Position numbers and translations under genes: made by a program. Shown here piece by piece: positions 23,001-35,000 of a DNA stretch of 64,000 bases. Below the pieces are notes generated by a model. It was not told the DNA's origin. It was given only the letters and a program-made list of their open reading frames with translations, and did not search any database. This stretch comes from Cladorhizidae sp. MBARI D1340-BT2 (lineage: Eukaryota; Porifera; Demospongiae; Poecilosclerida; Cladorhizidae), in assembly GCA_028752905.1 (NCBI GenBank), contig JAQNBH010000009.1, positions 32,035,442 through 32,099,441 on the forward strand. The letters are read 5' to 3'. Numbering within the stretch: the first letter of the stretch is position 1; every line of letters begins with the position of its first letter.

Positions 23001-26000
23001 GAAGGTCGACTTCCATGTTGCCATAGGAAGGTCGACTTCCATGCTGCCATAGGAAGGTCGACTTCCATGTTGCCATAGGAAGGTCGACTTCTATGCTGCC
23101 ATAGGAAGGTCGACTTCCATGCTGCCATAGGAAGGTCGACTTCCATGCTGCCATAGGAAGGTCGACTTCCATGTTGCCATAGGAAGGTCGACTTCCATGC
23201 TGCCATAGGAAGGTCGACTTCATGTTGCCATAGATTGCTATTATTGGCAGGAACTAATTTGAACTCTTTTAGGACCTATTGGGTTTAGTGGAGACTAAGT
23301 ACTTCATATTTCTAAAAACTAAGGCTTGCCCACACGATGCCTTCAGGCATTCATGTTCAGGATAGAGCTGATTCAAGCTGACGGTCATTTTAAGTTCCTG
23401 ACCTGATGGAATACTCTATACAATGCACGAATATTTCCCCTTCAATTCTCCTGTTACACCACCTGCAAATATTGAACCCTTCAAGTGGCCCCCTTTTCTC
23501 ATGTCATATCAGAAGGCTGTGGGCAGGATTTAGAAATAGTGTGTCCTCCTATCATGAAATGCACTTCAGATGGTATCCAAGGTGTTAAGAACTACCGTAA
23601 CCCCTTATGGTCGTGGTTCTAACCCTAATCTGCTAGTGCTGGACTTGCGAGTCGTTGCTCACTAAACTCTATTTCTAAATAAAGCACGCTGGATGAGAAA
23701 TTTGCATGCCTTGCATTAATTTTTTAAACAGAGGACAGTGGAGCGAGCCAGACTAAGAAAGATCCAGTCACTCACTCTCTCTCTCTCTAGCCAGATAAGA
23801 AAGAGTGAGTCCTCAAAGTTAATTAGGGAGCTAGCAATGGCCTCTCGAGCATACATTGCATTTGACTTTTCTCCTCTAACTAGTCATCTACAATACTACT
23901 TGGATGTCTATCCTTCATGGTGAAAAACTCCTTTTAGCCAAAGAAGAGAACAATGCTTGTGACAGGCTCGCTAATGATAGCCTTCACCAACTCTTGGAAC
24001 AGGCTCGCTAATGACAACCTTCACCAACTCTTGTGACAGGCTCGCTAATGATAGCCTTCACCAACTCTTGTGACAGGCTTGCTAATGAAGCCTTCACCAA
24101 CTCTTGTGACAGGCTTGCTATAGGCATCTTCACCAACTCTTGGAACAAGCTCGCTATTAACATCCTTTCCAACAGGCTCGCTATTAACATCCTTCACCAA
24201 CTTTTGGAACAAGTTCGCTATTAACATCCTTCACCAACTTTTGGAACAAGCTCGCTATTAACATCCTTTCCAACAGGCTCACTATTAACATCCTTCACCA
24301 ACTCTTGGAACAAGTTCGCTATTAACATCCTTCACCAACTTTTGGAACAAGCTCGCTATTAACATCCTTCACCAACTTTTGGAACAAGCTCGCTATTAAC
24401 ATCCTTCACCAACTCTTGGAACAAGCTCGCTATTAACATCCTTCACCAACTTTTGGAACAAGCTCGCTATTAACATCCTTCACCAACTTTTGGAACAAGT
24501 TCGCTATTAACATCCTTCACCAACTCTTGGAACAAGCTCGCTATTAACATCCTTCACCAACTCTTGGAACAAGCTCGCTATTAACATCCTTCACCAACTT
24601 TTGGAACAAGCTCGCTATTAACATCCTTCACCAACTCTTGGAACAAGCTCACTATTAACATCCTTTCCAACAGGCTTGCTATTAAGAGAGGCTTTTACCA
24701 TTTCTGGGGTGGTCGACACAACTTATCATAACTTTTTTGTTTCTTTCTCAATGCAGGTGAATTTTTTAATCAGTGTATTGAATGTGCTTTCTTTTGATAT
24801 GCTCAGATTTTGCATATCTACTACCTAGGTGAAGTTATGGATCCCACCTCAGTATCAGGGGTAACTCCATGGCCACTTAGTCCTAACCACTTCCCACTTT
24901 AGAGTGATCATAGAAGTGCCTAGTGAATGGCTAAAAAGATCATTAGCACAACAACTGAATTTTAAGAGAGGTCAACCTGAAGTTCTAAACATGGTATGTA
25001 CCGGTATATCCATATGCATACCTCCACCATGGACGCACTTAAACATGTTTTAGACATTCACTTTATAGAGCAGGGAAAGGACTTTCAAATGATATATTAA
25101 AATCTTGTATACATTAAAAAATGAGCAAGTGAGAATATTTCCAGATTCGTAAACAGTGATTTTCAGGAGAAGCATGAAAAGTGGGTGTTGTTTTTTGTAT
25201 TTTTACCAAAAAATCGAAATGATGACGGTTGCCTGACAGGATGCGCAGATCATGTGATGACAGCACAGGGCTGCATGGTAACTATGGTAATTGGAAGCTT
25301 ACTGAGAGCTTCATTTAGAGTCCTTTTCCAGACTTCTATCATTAGGGAGATACGTGTGGGTGGAAAATTGAAGGTGTTGCTTTTACAACGCCTTCAATTT
25401 TCTACCCGCGCGCTTGACCAGGTAATACATTTTTAACGCCTAATCAAAAAGGTGATTGCATAGAGGCGGGCTTCTTCTAGCCACTTGTACCATTTTATTT
25501 TTTTTACACTTAGCAATCTGGAGTTATCTTGGCAGAGGTTGAGGCGATTCAGGCTTTTGAGGTCCCTCCGCTTTAGAGTCTAGTAACTTGCCTATAGTTA
25601 TACCTATGAAACATATTTTAGTATCAAAAGAGAGCACACAGAGAGACCTATCTTTTGAGCTATATATCAAGTCCATACCATGAAGTTTACAAAATCTATG
25701 GAGCTCTAAAGTGGTAACCATCAGAAAAAAAGATTTTTTTTAATTTTTATGCCCTGAATTCAGGTAAAGCTTCTTGATCGCCTTCCTGGTTGGATGGTGT
25801 GTGCAAAAGCCACTGTAAGTCCAGAATAGAGCATCCAAATCTTCTGTAACTTGGAATCCACCTTTCCAGTATGTTGAAGCATAGTTGGGTGAGATTTAAA
25901 AAAATTAAAAAAATTATTTAAAAAATGGAAATTTAAATCTGACCCCTTAAATACCCTACCTGACCCCTTACCTCATGACCACAACATATACACACTAATT

Positions 26001-29000
26001 ACATGCAATCACACATACTCTACATATCTTCTATATCGTCTATTTGCTTCAGTTATTGTCATGTTTCACTTGTTGGGGCTCTTCTGGGTTGGAAGATCTC
26101 CAACACTCCTCCCTTCTCCCCCTGGAGTGCGTCCGGGCCTTTGTCCTCTTCCCAGGCCTGTCGGGATAGCCCATCGGCGTTTCCGTTGTCTTTTCCTGGT
26201 CGATGGGTGACCTTGTAATCATACGGTTGTAACTGTAATGCCCACCGCATGAATCGTCCCCCGGAGTCCTTCATGTTATGAAGGTACTTCAAACATCCGT
26301 GATCCGTGACCACTGTAAACGGCACACCTGTCAAATACACTTTAAAGTGTTCGATGCCGTCCACAATAGCCAGGCATTCTCTCTCAACAGTCGCGTAGTT
26401 GCGCTCTGCTCTCTTAAGCTTCCTTGAGAAGTAGGCCACAGGTCTGTCTAGTTGCTGCTCGTCCATTTGTCTCAACACTGCACCAATGCCAATCTCAGAG
26501 GCATCCGCTTGTATTAAAAATGGCTTGCTGTAATCTGGGCCCATCACAACCGTGTCGGCCTTCAAATACTCTTTTAATGAAGTGAAGGCTGCTTGATGCT
26601 GCTCTTCCCACTTCAGTTTGTCAGGAAAGAGTTTCCCTGTCAAGTCCGTCAGAGGGGCAGCAATGTCCGCATAATGGGGCACAAAACGCCTGTAATAGCC
26701 TGCTAGGCCGAGGAAGGCTCTCAGGTCCTTTTTCCTCTTGGGCACTTTGTAGGCCTGGATGGCAGACACTTTTGCCTCGTTTGGTTGTAGTCTCCCATGA
26801 CCGATCCGATGTCCCAGGTAATCACAGGATGTCATCCCAAACTGGCATTTTTCAAGCTTGATCTGGAGGCCAGCCTCTGCCAGTCTCTTCAAGGTCTCAC
26901 GGAGTTGAGCGATGTGGTCTTGCCATGTGGTTGAGTAAATGGCCAAATCGTCCATGTAGACAGCCACCTTTCCATGCAGATCTCCAAATAACTCGCTCAT
27001 TAATCTTTGAAAGGTGGCACCAGCCCAAATGCCATCACACAGAACTCATATTTTCCAAACTCCGTGGAAAAGGCTGTCTTCTCTCTTGATGCTGGATCCA
27101 TGGGGACTTGCCAGTATCCCCTGGCTAAGTCCAATGTTGTGATAAATCTGGCTGACGACATCCCATCCAACAAGTCCTCTATTCTAGGGATGGGGAAAGG
27201 ATCTGGTCTGGTGACCGCATTCAGCTTACGGTAGTCGACGCATACCCTCAGAGTTCCATCCTTTTTGGGGACCAACACCATTGGTGCGGCCCAATGACTG
27301 TGCTGGGTTGGATGATGCCCTCACGTAGCATCTCTTTAATCTCCTCCTGAACTATTGATTTTCTGGCGTGTGCGAGACGATAGGGTGGTGAGCTGGATGG
27401 CAGAGTAGTGCCGGTCTCTATCCGCATGGTTGCACGATCTGTTCTTCCAGCAGCTGTACCTCTAGTTGCCAGGTAGTCTTCCAAGGCATTTTGAATGTCT
27501 TCTCTTGCGCTTGGCTCAGCGTTGGGTCCATGTCTGGCTTGATGTCAACTGTGTTCTCCGCTTTCCACGGTGGAAAGTCTGGTTCAGCATTGTCTGTCTG
27601 CTTGTTTATTCAGGCAAACGGCTGATGGTGATTCCCACCTTGATAACATGTTGACGTGGAAAGTGCGGTGGTTCTTCCGTGCATGAGGGATGGCAACTTT
27701 ATACGTGGTGCTGGACAGGACTTCTTCGACTGCATACGGGCCCATCCACTTCGCCAGCAGCCGGTTCGTGGAGGAAGGCAACATGACCAGCACCAAGTCG
27801 CCTACTGTGAAGGTCCTATCTCTGGCTTTTTGGTCATACCACGTCTTCATCTGCCTTTTTGCTTTTACTTCCATTGTGATGGCAATGTCCTTGGCTTCCT
27901 CCAACCGGTCGTACGTCTGTCTCAAGTATGAAACGACCGACTCCTTGCATTCGGCTGGTTCTTCCCACTCCTCTTTAAGGACATCGAGCGGGCCTCTGGG
28001 CTGTCTTCCGAAGATGATCTCGAACGGGCTAAAACCGGTGGCTTGGTGTATGACGCTTCTGCAAGCGAACAGAACGTAGCTTTATTCCATTCGTTCGGGA
28101 ATTTGTCCACATACTTCCTAAGTCCCGCCTTGAGGGTGGCATTATACCTTTCTACCATCCCGTCTGTCTGGGGATGGTATGCAGATGTACGGATGCCGCG
28201 TATTCCAAGCATCTGGTAGAGTTTCTCCGATGTGAAATTGGAGCCTCGATCCGTTAATATCTCTTTGGGCAAGCCAACCCAAGAGAAATACTCCACCAAA
28301 GCTTCTGCTACGTCTTCACTAGAGGTGGTCTTGAGAGGGATGGTGTCGGGAAATCTCGAGCCATAGTCGACGATGGTTAAAATGAATCGGTGGCCTTCTT
28401 CGGTCCTGGGCACCATATCCATTGCAATTCTTGTAAAGGGTACTTCAATCACTGGTAGTGGCACCAGCTTGGCCTTCCGCAGAGATCCTTGTGCCGTCTT
28501 TTGGCATGTCTGGCATCGTTTGCACATCTCAGCTACCTCACGTCGCAGACCAGGCCACACGAAGTGCCTGTGGATGTAGTCTGTAGTCTTCGTTCGACCA
28601 AAATGGGCTGCTAGTGGAGAGATGTGTGCTAGCCTCATTGTGACTTCTCGATACGGAGCCGGTAGAACCAGTTGATGACTCTCTTCCAGTCTATTGGGTA
28701 GTCTAGCCACTCGGTATATCAGTCCGTTTGTCTTGATATATGGTCCTTTTCCACTGTCACATTTACGTCTGATGGTGCCTAGAGATGGATCTTCTTCTTG
28801 GGCCTTCCTCATTTGCTCCACTCCGCCGTCGAGTGAGATTGTGGCTCCCCATCTGGAGGCATGGAGTTGCCTCTCTTGCCGCTTCTGCTGACGGGTTAGG
28901 GTTCTCTTTACCTCGACTGTCATGAAGAAATCGTCCGACCAATCTGGCAGGTCAGACATGTCTGTTGGTTGAGATTGTGGGTCGTTTGGTCGCTCACTGT

Positions 29001-32000
29001 CTGTGGCGCTCTCTTCTTCATTGGAGCTTGCCATTGAGCTGGAGTCCCGCTCTATATCGTCCGTGTCTGATTGAGGAGTTGCTGATGATTCTTGATACTC
29101 AAGAGGACTCGTTGGCGGTGGTTGTTGATGTTTTTGTCTTCCTCCTTCGTCTGTGCTTGGTCTTGCTCCTGGTTCGAGCGAGGTAGCCATAGTTATGTTC
29201 TCTGCCCGTCAAAATATCTAAACCAATCAGCCCGTCAGATGTCAAGTTTGGGTTGACGACGACTCGGGTCGTGATGGCTTTTCCCATGACTTCTAGATCT
29301 TCTGTAGTGGTTTCATGTGTCCTTACATCTCCGTGGACGCAGGTAATTCGAATGGGTGTCTCGTGGCGGTATCCTGGAGTCAGCCATTTTGGGTGAACCT
29401 GTGTCACTTGACAACCTGAATCAATAATAAGGTCATTGGCTCTCTTCCCATTGATGGTGCCTTGGGTTCTCTCCAGTTCCTTTTGGTGTACTTGTGCCAT
29501 CAAGCAAGCCTTTGTTGGACATTGCTTGGCATATTCATTGCATTGAAAACAACTTATTGCGTCAAAGGCTGGAGGCCTCGACGACTTGTCTGTGTGGGTT
29601 GTTGTTGGCATTGTGGCTGCCGGCATACTTCCCCCTGGTGGCTTTGAGTGGTCAGCTCGGCCAGGTTTTGACTTACTCCAATCTTGACTGGCTCCCGATC
29701 TTGTCCACTTCTGTGGCTCATCTCGTTAGGGCTGCGATAGGATGTACTTATCAGCCAGCTCTGCAGCACTGTTTGCTGTTGCGGGACTCTGCTGTCTTAC
29801 CCATGTTCTGACCGATTGGTCCATGACGTCCAGCAATCTCTCACGGTTTATCATGTCTATGACGTCCTCTCTGGTTTTTGCTGGCCTCATCCAGTTATGT
29901 GAGATTGTTTGCGTCCGTTGTAAGCATTGTTGGAACGACTCTCCAGTCATTAACTTGATCTCGTTCCATTGAGTTCGGTAAAAATCAGGCGTCACCCCGT
30001 GGAACGTCACTAGCTTGGCACTCAAGACATCGAAATCTTGCTTGTCTGCAAGGTCCAACCCACTCTGAAATGTGAGCGATTTGTCATCTAAGACAGCCAA
30101 CAGATTGGCCGACCAGTAAGCTTTCTCAACTCCGTGCATCCTCATTTGGTCTTGAAAAAAGTGCGTAGAAAATTCTCAATCTCCTTGCCATCCGTTAGTC
30201 GAGGTAGCTGTGGCACATCTTTGGCTGCCCGCTTTCTGTCTCGTTCCAAGTCGTGTTCTTGTCTCCTACTTTCCTCCTCTCTACGCCTTTCATCCTTCTC
30301 TCTTCTCCACTCTTCCTTCTCCTTACGCTTTTCCTCTTGTCTTTCCTCTTTCTCTTTACGCTTCTCCTCTTGTCTTTCTCTCTGCGTCTCTCATCTTCTC
30401 GTTTCTCCTCTCTTTCTCTGTCTCTACGTCTTTCCTCCTCTCTCTCTCTCTATGTCTGTCATCTTCTCGTTTCTCCTCTTTCTCTCTCCCTACGCCTCTC
30501 CTCCTGTCTTTCCTCATCTCTTTTCTCCTCTCTGTCCAGACGTACTGCCTCCGACTCCATGTTTATTTTTGCCATGAATTTGCACATCTCTGTTAGCTCA
30601 TTGTTCAGCTTGACTGAAACTACTAACTCTTCATCTGATTCAGCATGCTCTGTATGCATTCTATGGCTGACTGTCGTCGCCTTTGGAGCACTTTTTGGAT
30701 TTGTTTCCCCCTTCTTCTTTCTTCCAATTATCCATCTCTTTTTCTGTTCTTGGTAGCAAATCTCGAAACAGCTAAGGTTAGTTTCCTAGCTGCCACCAGT
30801 GTTAGAGATAGCTAGGGGCCAATCCCTGACGAGTTAAGCTGTAATGCAATGTAAAGAATAATACACCTTTCTTGATACTGCACACAGGACTTAAGGGGGG
30901 ACGACACCTGAAACCACCAAAATTTGAACGCATTTTTGTAGCCATCATAACTTTCCCTCCCTTTCTTCTGTGAAGATACTTTTGATACCAACTTGTTGCT
31001 CATTCTGTGTGCTTTAAGATGATATGTGAAATGTCTCTATAGGCACATTTTCTTAGAAGATACATCCAAAAAGGCAAGGGTCACTCCAAAAATTGCACCC
31101 CCCAAACTGCGGCGAGGATATTTCCCAAGTGCCTGGTCTACAGATGCCCAAATTTGGTTTGTAGCTTACCAAGACATTTAGTTGTGATATAACGGAGGCA
31201 TATTTTTCAACACATCTCTTGTTCATTAGTTCTAAGGCATTTCATTTCCAACCACACAAAATAAACGCAAAATCTGTGACAGTCACCTCTTCTAATCACC
31301 ATAACTCGGCAATGCTTCAAGTAAAAAAAAATATCAAACCGTTATATCACAGATCACTAAAAGAGCTCTCAAATGAATCCTCAAATATTGAAATTGAGCA
31401 TCCAATAGCTCTAAAACTTTAGAATTTAACTGCCATGAGGATGGAGTCAGGTGGGCTTAAATACCCTACCTGACCCCTTACCTCATGACCACAACATATA
31501 CACACTAATTACATGCAATCACACATACTCTACATATCTTCTAGTTCAGCTATACCGTCTATTTGCTTCAGTTATTGTCATGTTTCACTTGTTGGGGCTC
31601 TTCTGGGTTGGAAGATCTCCAACACCCACCTAATCCTAGTCATTACTCTCTCCATACCTTCGCTGACATACTAACTGTGTTTCAAGTTTCAGCTCGTTAC
31701 CAACCATTCTTGAGTTATGATACTTCTTATGCTGCCATTTCGTTATATACCAGTTGATAAATGGGCAAGAAGAAGCATGAATAGCATGGCTTCCCACAGA
31801 AACAGAAGTGCATTGACAACATATAAATGTTTCTGACTCGGTCAATTTCTGTCCGTAGTTATATCTGAAAGCTCTTTCTTTGCTCTCTCAAGATGATCAG
31901 TTTTCCAATTCTGTCCTTTTCTCACGAGATGGAGACATCATGTGCCAATAATGAAAATGGTCCAATAGGAGAAGTGAAGTGAAAGTGATCATTCATAAGT

Positions 32001-35000
32001 TGTATTTGTGAGTACTCGGGGAGCACCATAAATGGCAAGTGCTTATGGCCAATGATTACAGTTAATTTATCTATTATTAATATTATTTTAACCCTGGTGC
32101 TATTGCCTGTAATTAAGCCTAGCAACACCACTATGCAAATATCATTCAATCTTGCCGCCTAGTCCTCCCTTTTAAGATGGCCATAAGTGATCCCTGGATT
32201 GGCCCTCACTGGAGAGTATGAGAGTGATGATGCATTAGCTGGCTTTTAATGGAGAGAGGAGGGGTGTCACTGCATGTGAACACACTAATAAACTGGGCTG
32301 AAGGTTTTCAGTCAACTTGATTACACATGTACCCCAAAAATTATCCTTTCATCAATTCTTTGTTGTTTTCTTTTTGCCCCGATGAAGACCGAAGGGTTTG
32401 GTCAAATATTCTAATAGAGGAATGTGTGTTTCTAATGCCTGGTAGGAGGGTGGGGCAGAAACCCTGATGAGTGAGCACTTGTCTTGCTGTGTGCCCCCTT
32501 CTGTACGTAAATGTAGGTTGGCATCAAGAAGTTGGTGGTGTTCTTGAACAAGGCGGACATGGTAGACGACCCTGAGATGATGGAGCTGGTGGAGGTGGAG
32601 ATGAGGGAAGTCTTGGAGTATTACAAGTACGATGCTGAGAACACACCCATCATCGTGGGCTCGGCCTTGTGTGCCTTGGAGGTACGTGCTACTAGTGTTT
32701 GTGTGCCTTGGAGGTGCATGCTACTAGTGTTTGTGTGCCTTGGAGGTGCATGCTACTAGTGTTTGTGTGCCTTGGAGGTGCATGCTACTAGTGTTTGTGT
32801 GCCTTGGAGGTGCATGCTACTAGTGTTTGTGTGCCTTGGAGGTGCATGCTACTAGTGTTTGTGTGCCTTGGAGGTGCATGCTACTAGTGTTTGTGTGCCT
32901 TGGAGGTGCATGCTACTAGTGTTTGTGTGCCTTGGAGGTGCATGCTACTAGTGTTTGTGTGCCTTGGAGGTGCGTGCTACTACATAAATTGCAAGAGGTA
33001 TGCCAGAATGTTACTAGCCTCTTTGGTTGTTCTAATTAAGGATGGTTCACAATATGCTGCTAGGCCGTCACGTCGCATCACTTCTAGCTGTTCCCAATAT
33101 AACGGAGTCGCCACTTGAGCAAACTTGAACTTTCACCCAACTGGAACCTCGCCCATTAATTAATGGAAGCCAGCACTTGTGTCATTCGCGCATCCCATAT
33201 ACTAGGGGAAATTCTCACTGCTTCGATAAGCGTTCCGTCGTCCATTCAGATTTGAAATCACCAGCTTTTACTAAAAAATTAAAATAAAGCACACCAGAAT
33301 GACAAAAAACTCAAATAAACGCACACCAGAATGATGCAATTGACAGGTCGCAATGCCGCTCGAATAAAACTCGATTATATTCGAGCAGTGTGACGCGATT
33401 TTGTGTTCACAGTTTTTTTGTTTTTTGTTGTTGTTTTTTTCACGCGTTGCTTGAGTGTTTTTCATATTGTGAATCAGCCTTTAAACCTCAAGTATATTTC
33501 CCATCCGTGGGATCCTTTGGCTCTTCCCTCCCAACCAATTATAACAATTATATTTGGTTATTAATTATTTTCAGGAATGATGTGTTAGAATGGAAATACA
33601 ATAGGCTGCAGTTTGGTATAAGAGTCCACTCCAATGAGCCCCAATGAGGTAAGCAAGCAAAAGCTACGCAATCACTATGTCTACAGCAAAACTTACCAGC
33701 AAGGAAATCTATCCAGAAGCGCCTCGAACAAAGGATCCAGAGAGATTCCAAGTAAGCATAGGTGACTAGGATCCAGAGAGATTCCAAGTAAGCATAGGAA
33801 CAAAGGATCCAGAGAGATTCCAAGTAAGCATAGGTCCAGAGAGATTCCAAGTAAGAATGGGTGACTAGGATCCAGAGAGATTCCAAGTAAGCATGGATGA
33901 CTAGGATCCAGAGAGATTCCAAGTAAGCATGGGTGACTAGGATCCAGAGAGATTCCAAGTAAGCATGGGTGACTAGGATCCAGAGAGATTCCAAGTAAGC
34001 ATGGGTGACTAGGATCCAGAGAGATTCCAAGTAAGCATAGGTGACTATGATCCAGAGAGATTCCAAGTAAGCATGGGTGACTAGGATCCAGAGAGATTCC
34101 AAGTAAGCATGGGTGACTAGGATCCAGAGAGATTCCAAGTAAGCATGGGTGACTAGGATCCAGAGAGATTCCAAGTAAGCATAGGTGACTAGGATCCAGA
34201 GAGATTCCAAGTAAGCATGGGTGACTAGGATCCAGAGAGATTCCAAGTAAGCATAGGTGACTAGGATCCAGAGAGATTCCAAGTAAGCATGGGTGACTAG
34301 GATCCAGAGAGATTCCAAGTAAGCATGGGTGACTAGGATCCAGAGGGATTCCAAGTAAGCATGGGTGACTAGGATCCAGAGAGATTCCAAGTAAGCATAG
34401 GTGACTGCGCACCAAGTAAGCATGGGTGACTAGGATCCAGAGAGATTCCAAGTAAGCATAGGTGACTAGGATCCAGAGAGATTCCAAGTAAGCATAGGTG
34501 ACTAGGATCCAGAGAGATTCCAAGTAAGCATGGGTGACTAGGATCCAGAGGGATTCCAAGTAAGCATGGGTGACTAGGATCCAGAGAGATTCCAAGTAAG
34601 CATAGGTGACTGCGCACCAAGTAAGCATGGGTGACTAGGATCCAGAGAGATTCCAAGTAAGCATGGGTGACTAGGATCCAGAGAGATTCCAAGTAAGCAT
34701 AGGTGACTATGATCCAGAGAGATTCCAAGTAAGCATGGGTGACTAGGATCCAGAGAGATTCCAAGTAAGCATGGGTGACTAGGATCCAGAGAGATTCCAA
34801 GTAAGCATGGGTGACTAGGATCCAGAGAGATTCCAAGTAAGCATAGGTGACTAGGATCCAGAGAGATTCCAAGTAAGCATGGGTGACTAGGATCCAGAGA
34901 GATTCCAAGTAAGCATAGGTGACTAGGATCCAGAGAGATTCCAAGTAAGCATGGGTGACTAGGATCCAGAGAGATTCCAAGTAAGCATGGGTGACTAGGA

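Larger units (their letters stand above)
25940..31624 (-). mobile_element. Gmr1-like Ty3/gypsy LTR retrotransposon, degenerate
   Basis: Two LTRs of about 166 and 173 bp bound 5.3 kb of internal sequence read on the minus strand. In transcription order it encodes gag, zinc knuckle and protease, integrase (HHCC, DDE and GPY region), then reverse transcriptase and RNase H. Standard Ty3/gypsy elements place integrase last; integrase ahead of RT is the mark of the Gmr1-like group. A purine tract (about 26106-26123, GGGGGAGAAGGGAGGAG on the minus strand) abuts the 3' LTR. At least five frameshifts or small deletions break the reading frames. No clear target duplication was found. Confidence 0.92.

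Noticed and set aside
30134..30756. Ser/Leu/Phe-rich + strand frames of 128-167 codons suggesting a membrane protein
   Set aside because: They are the complement of the E/R/K-rich coiled-coil region of the retrotransposon gag on the minus strand.
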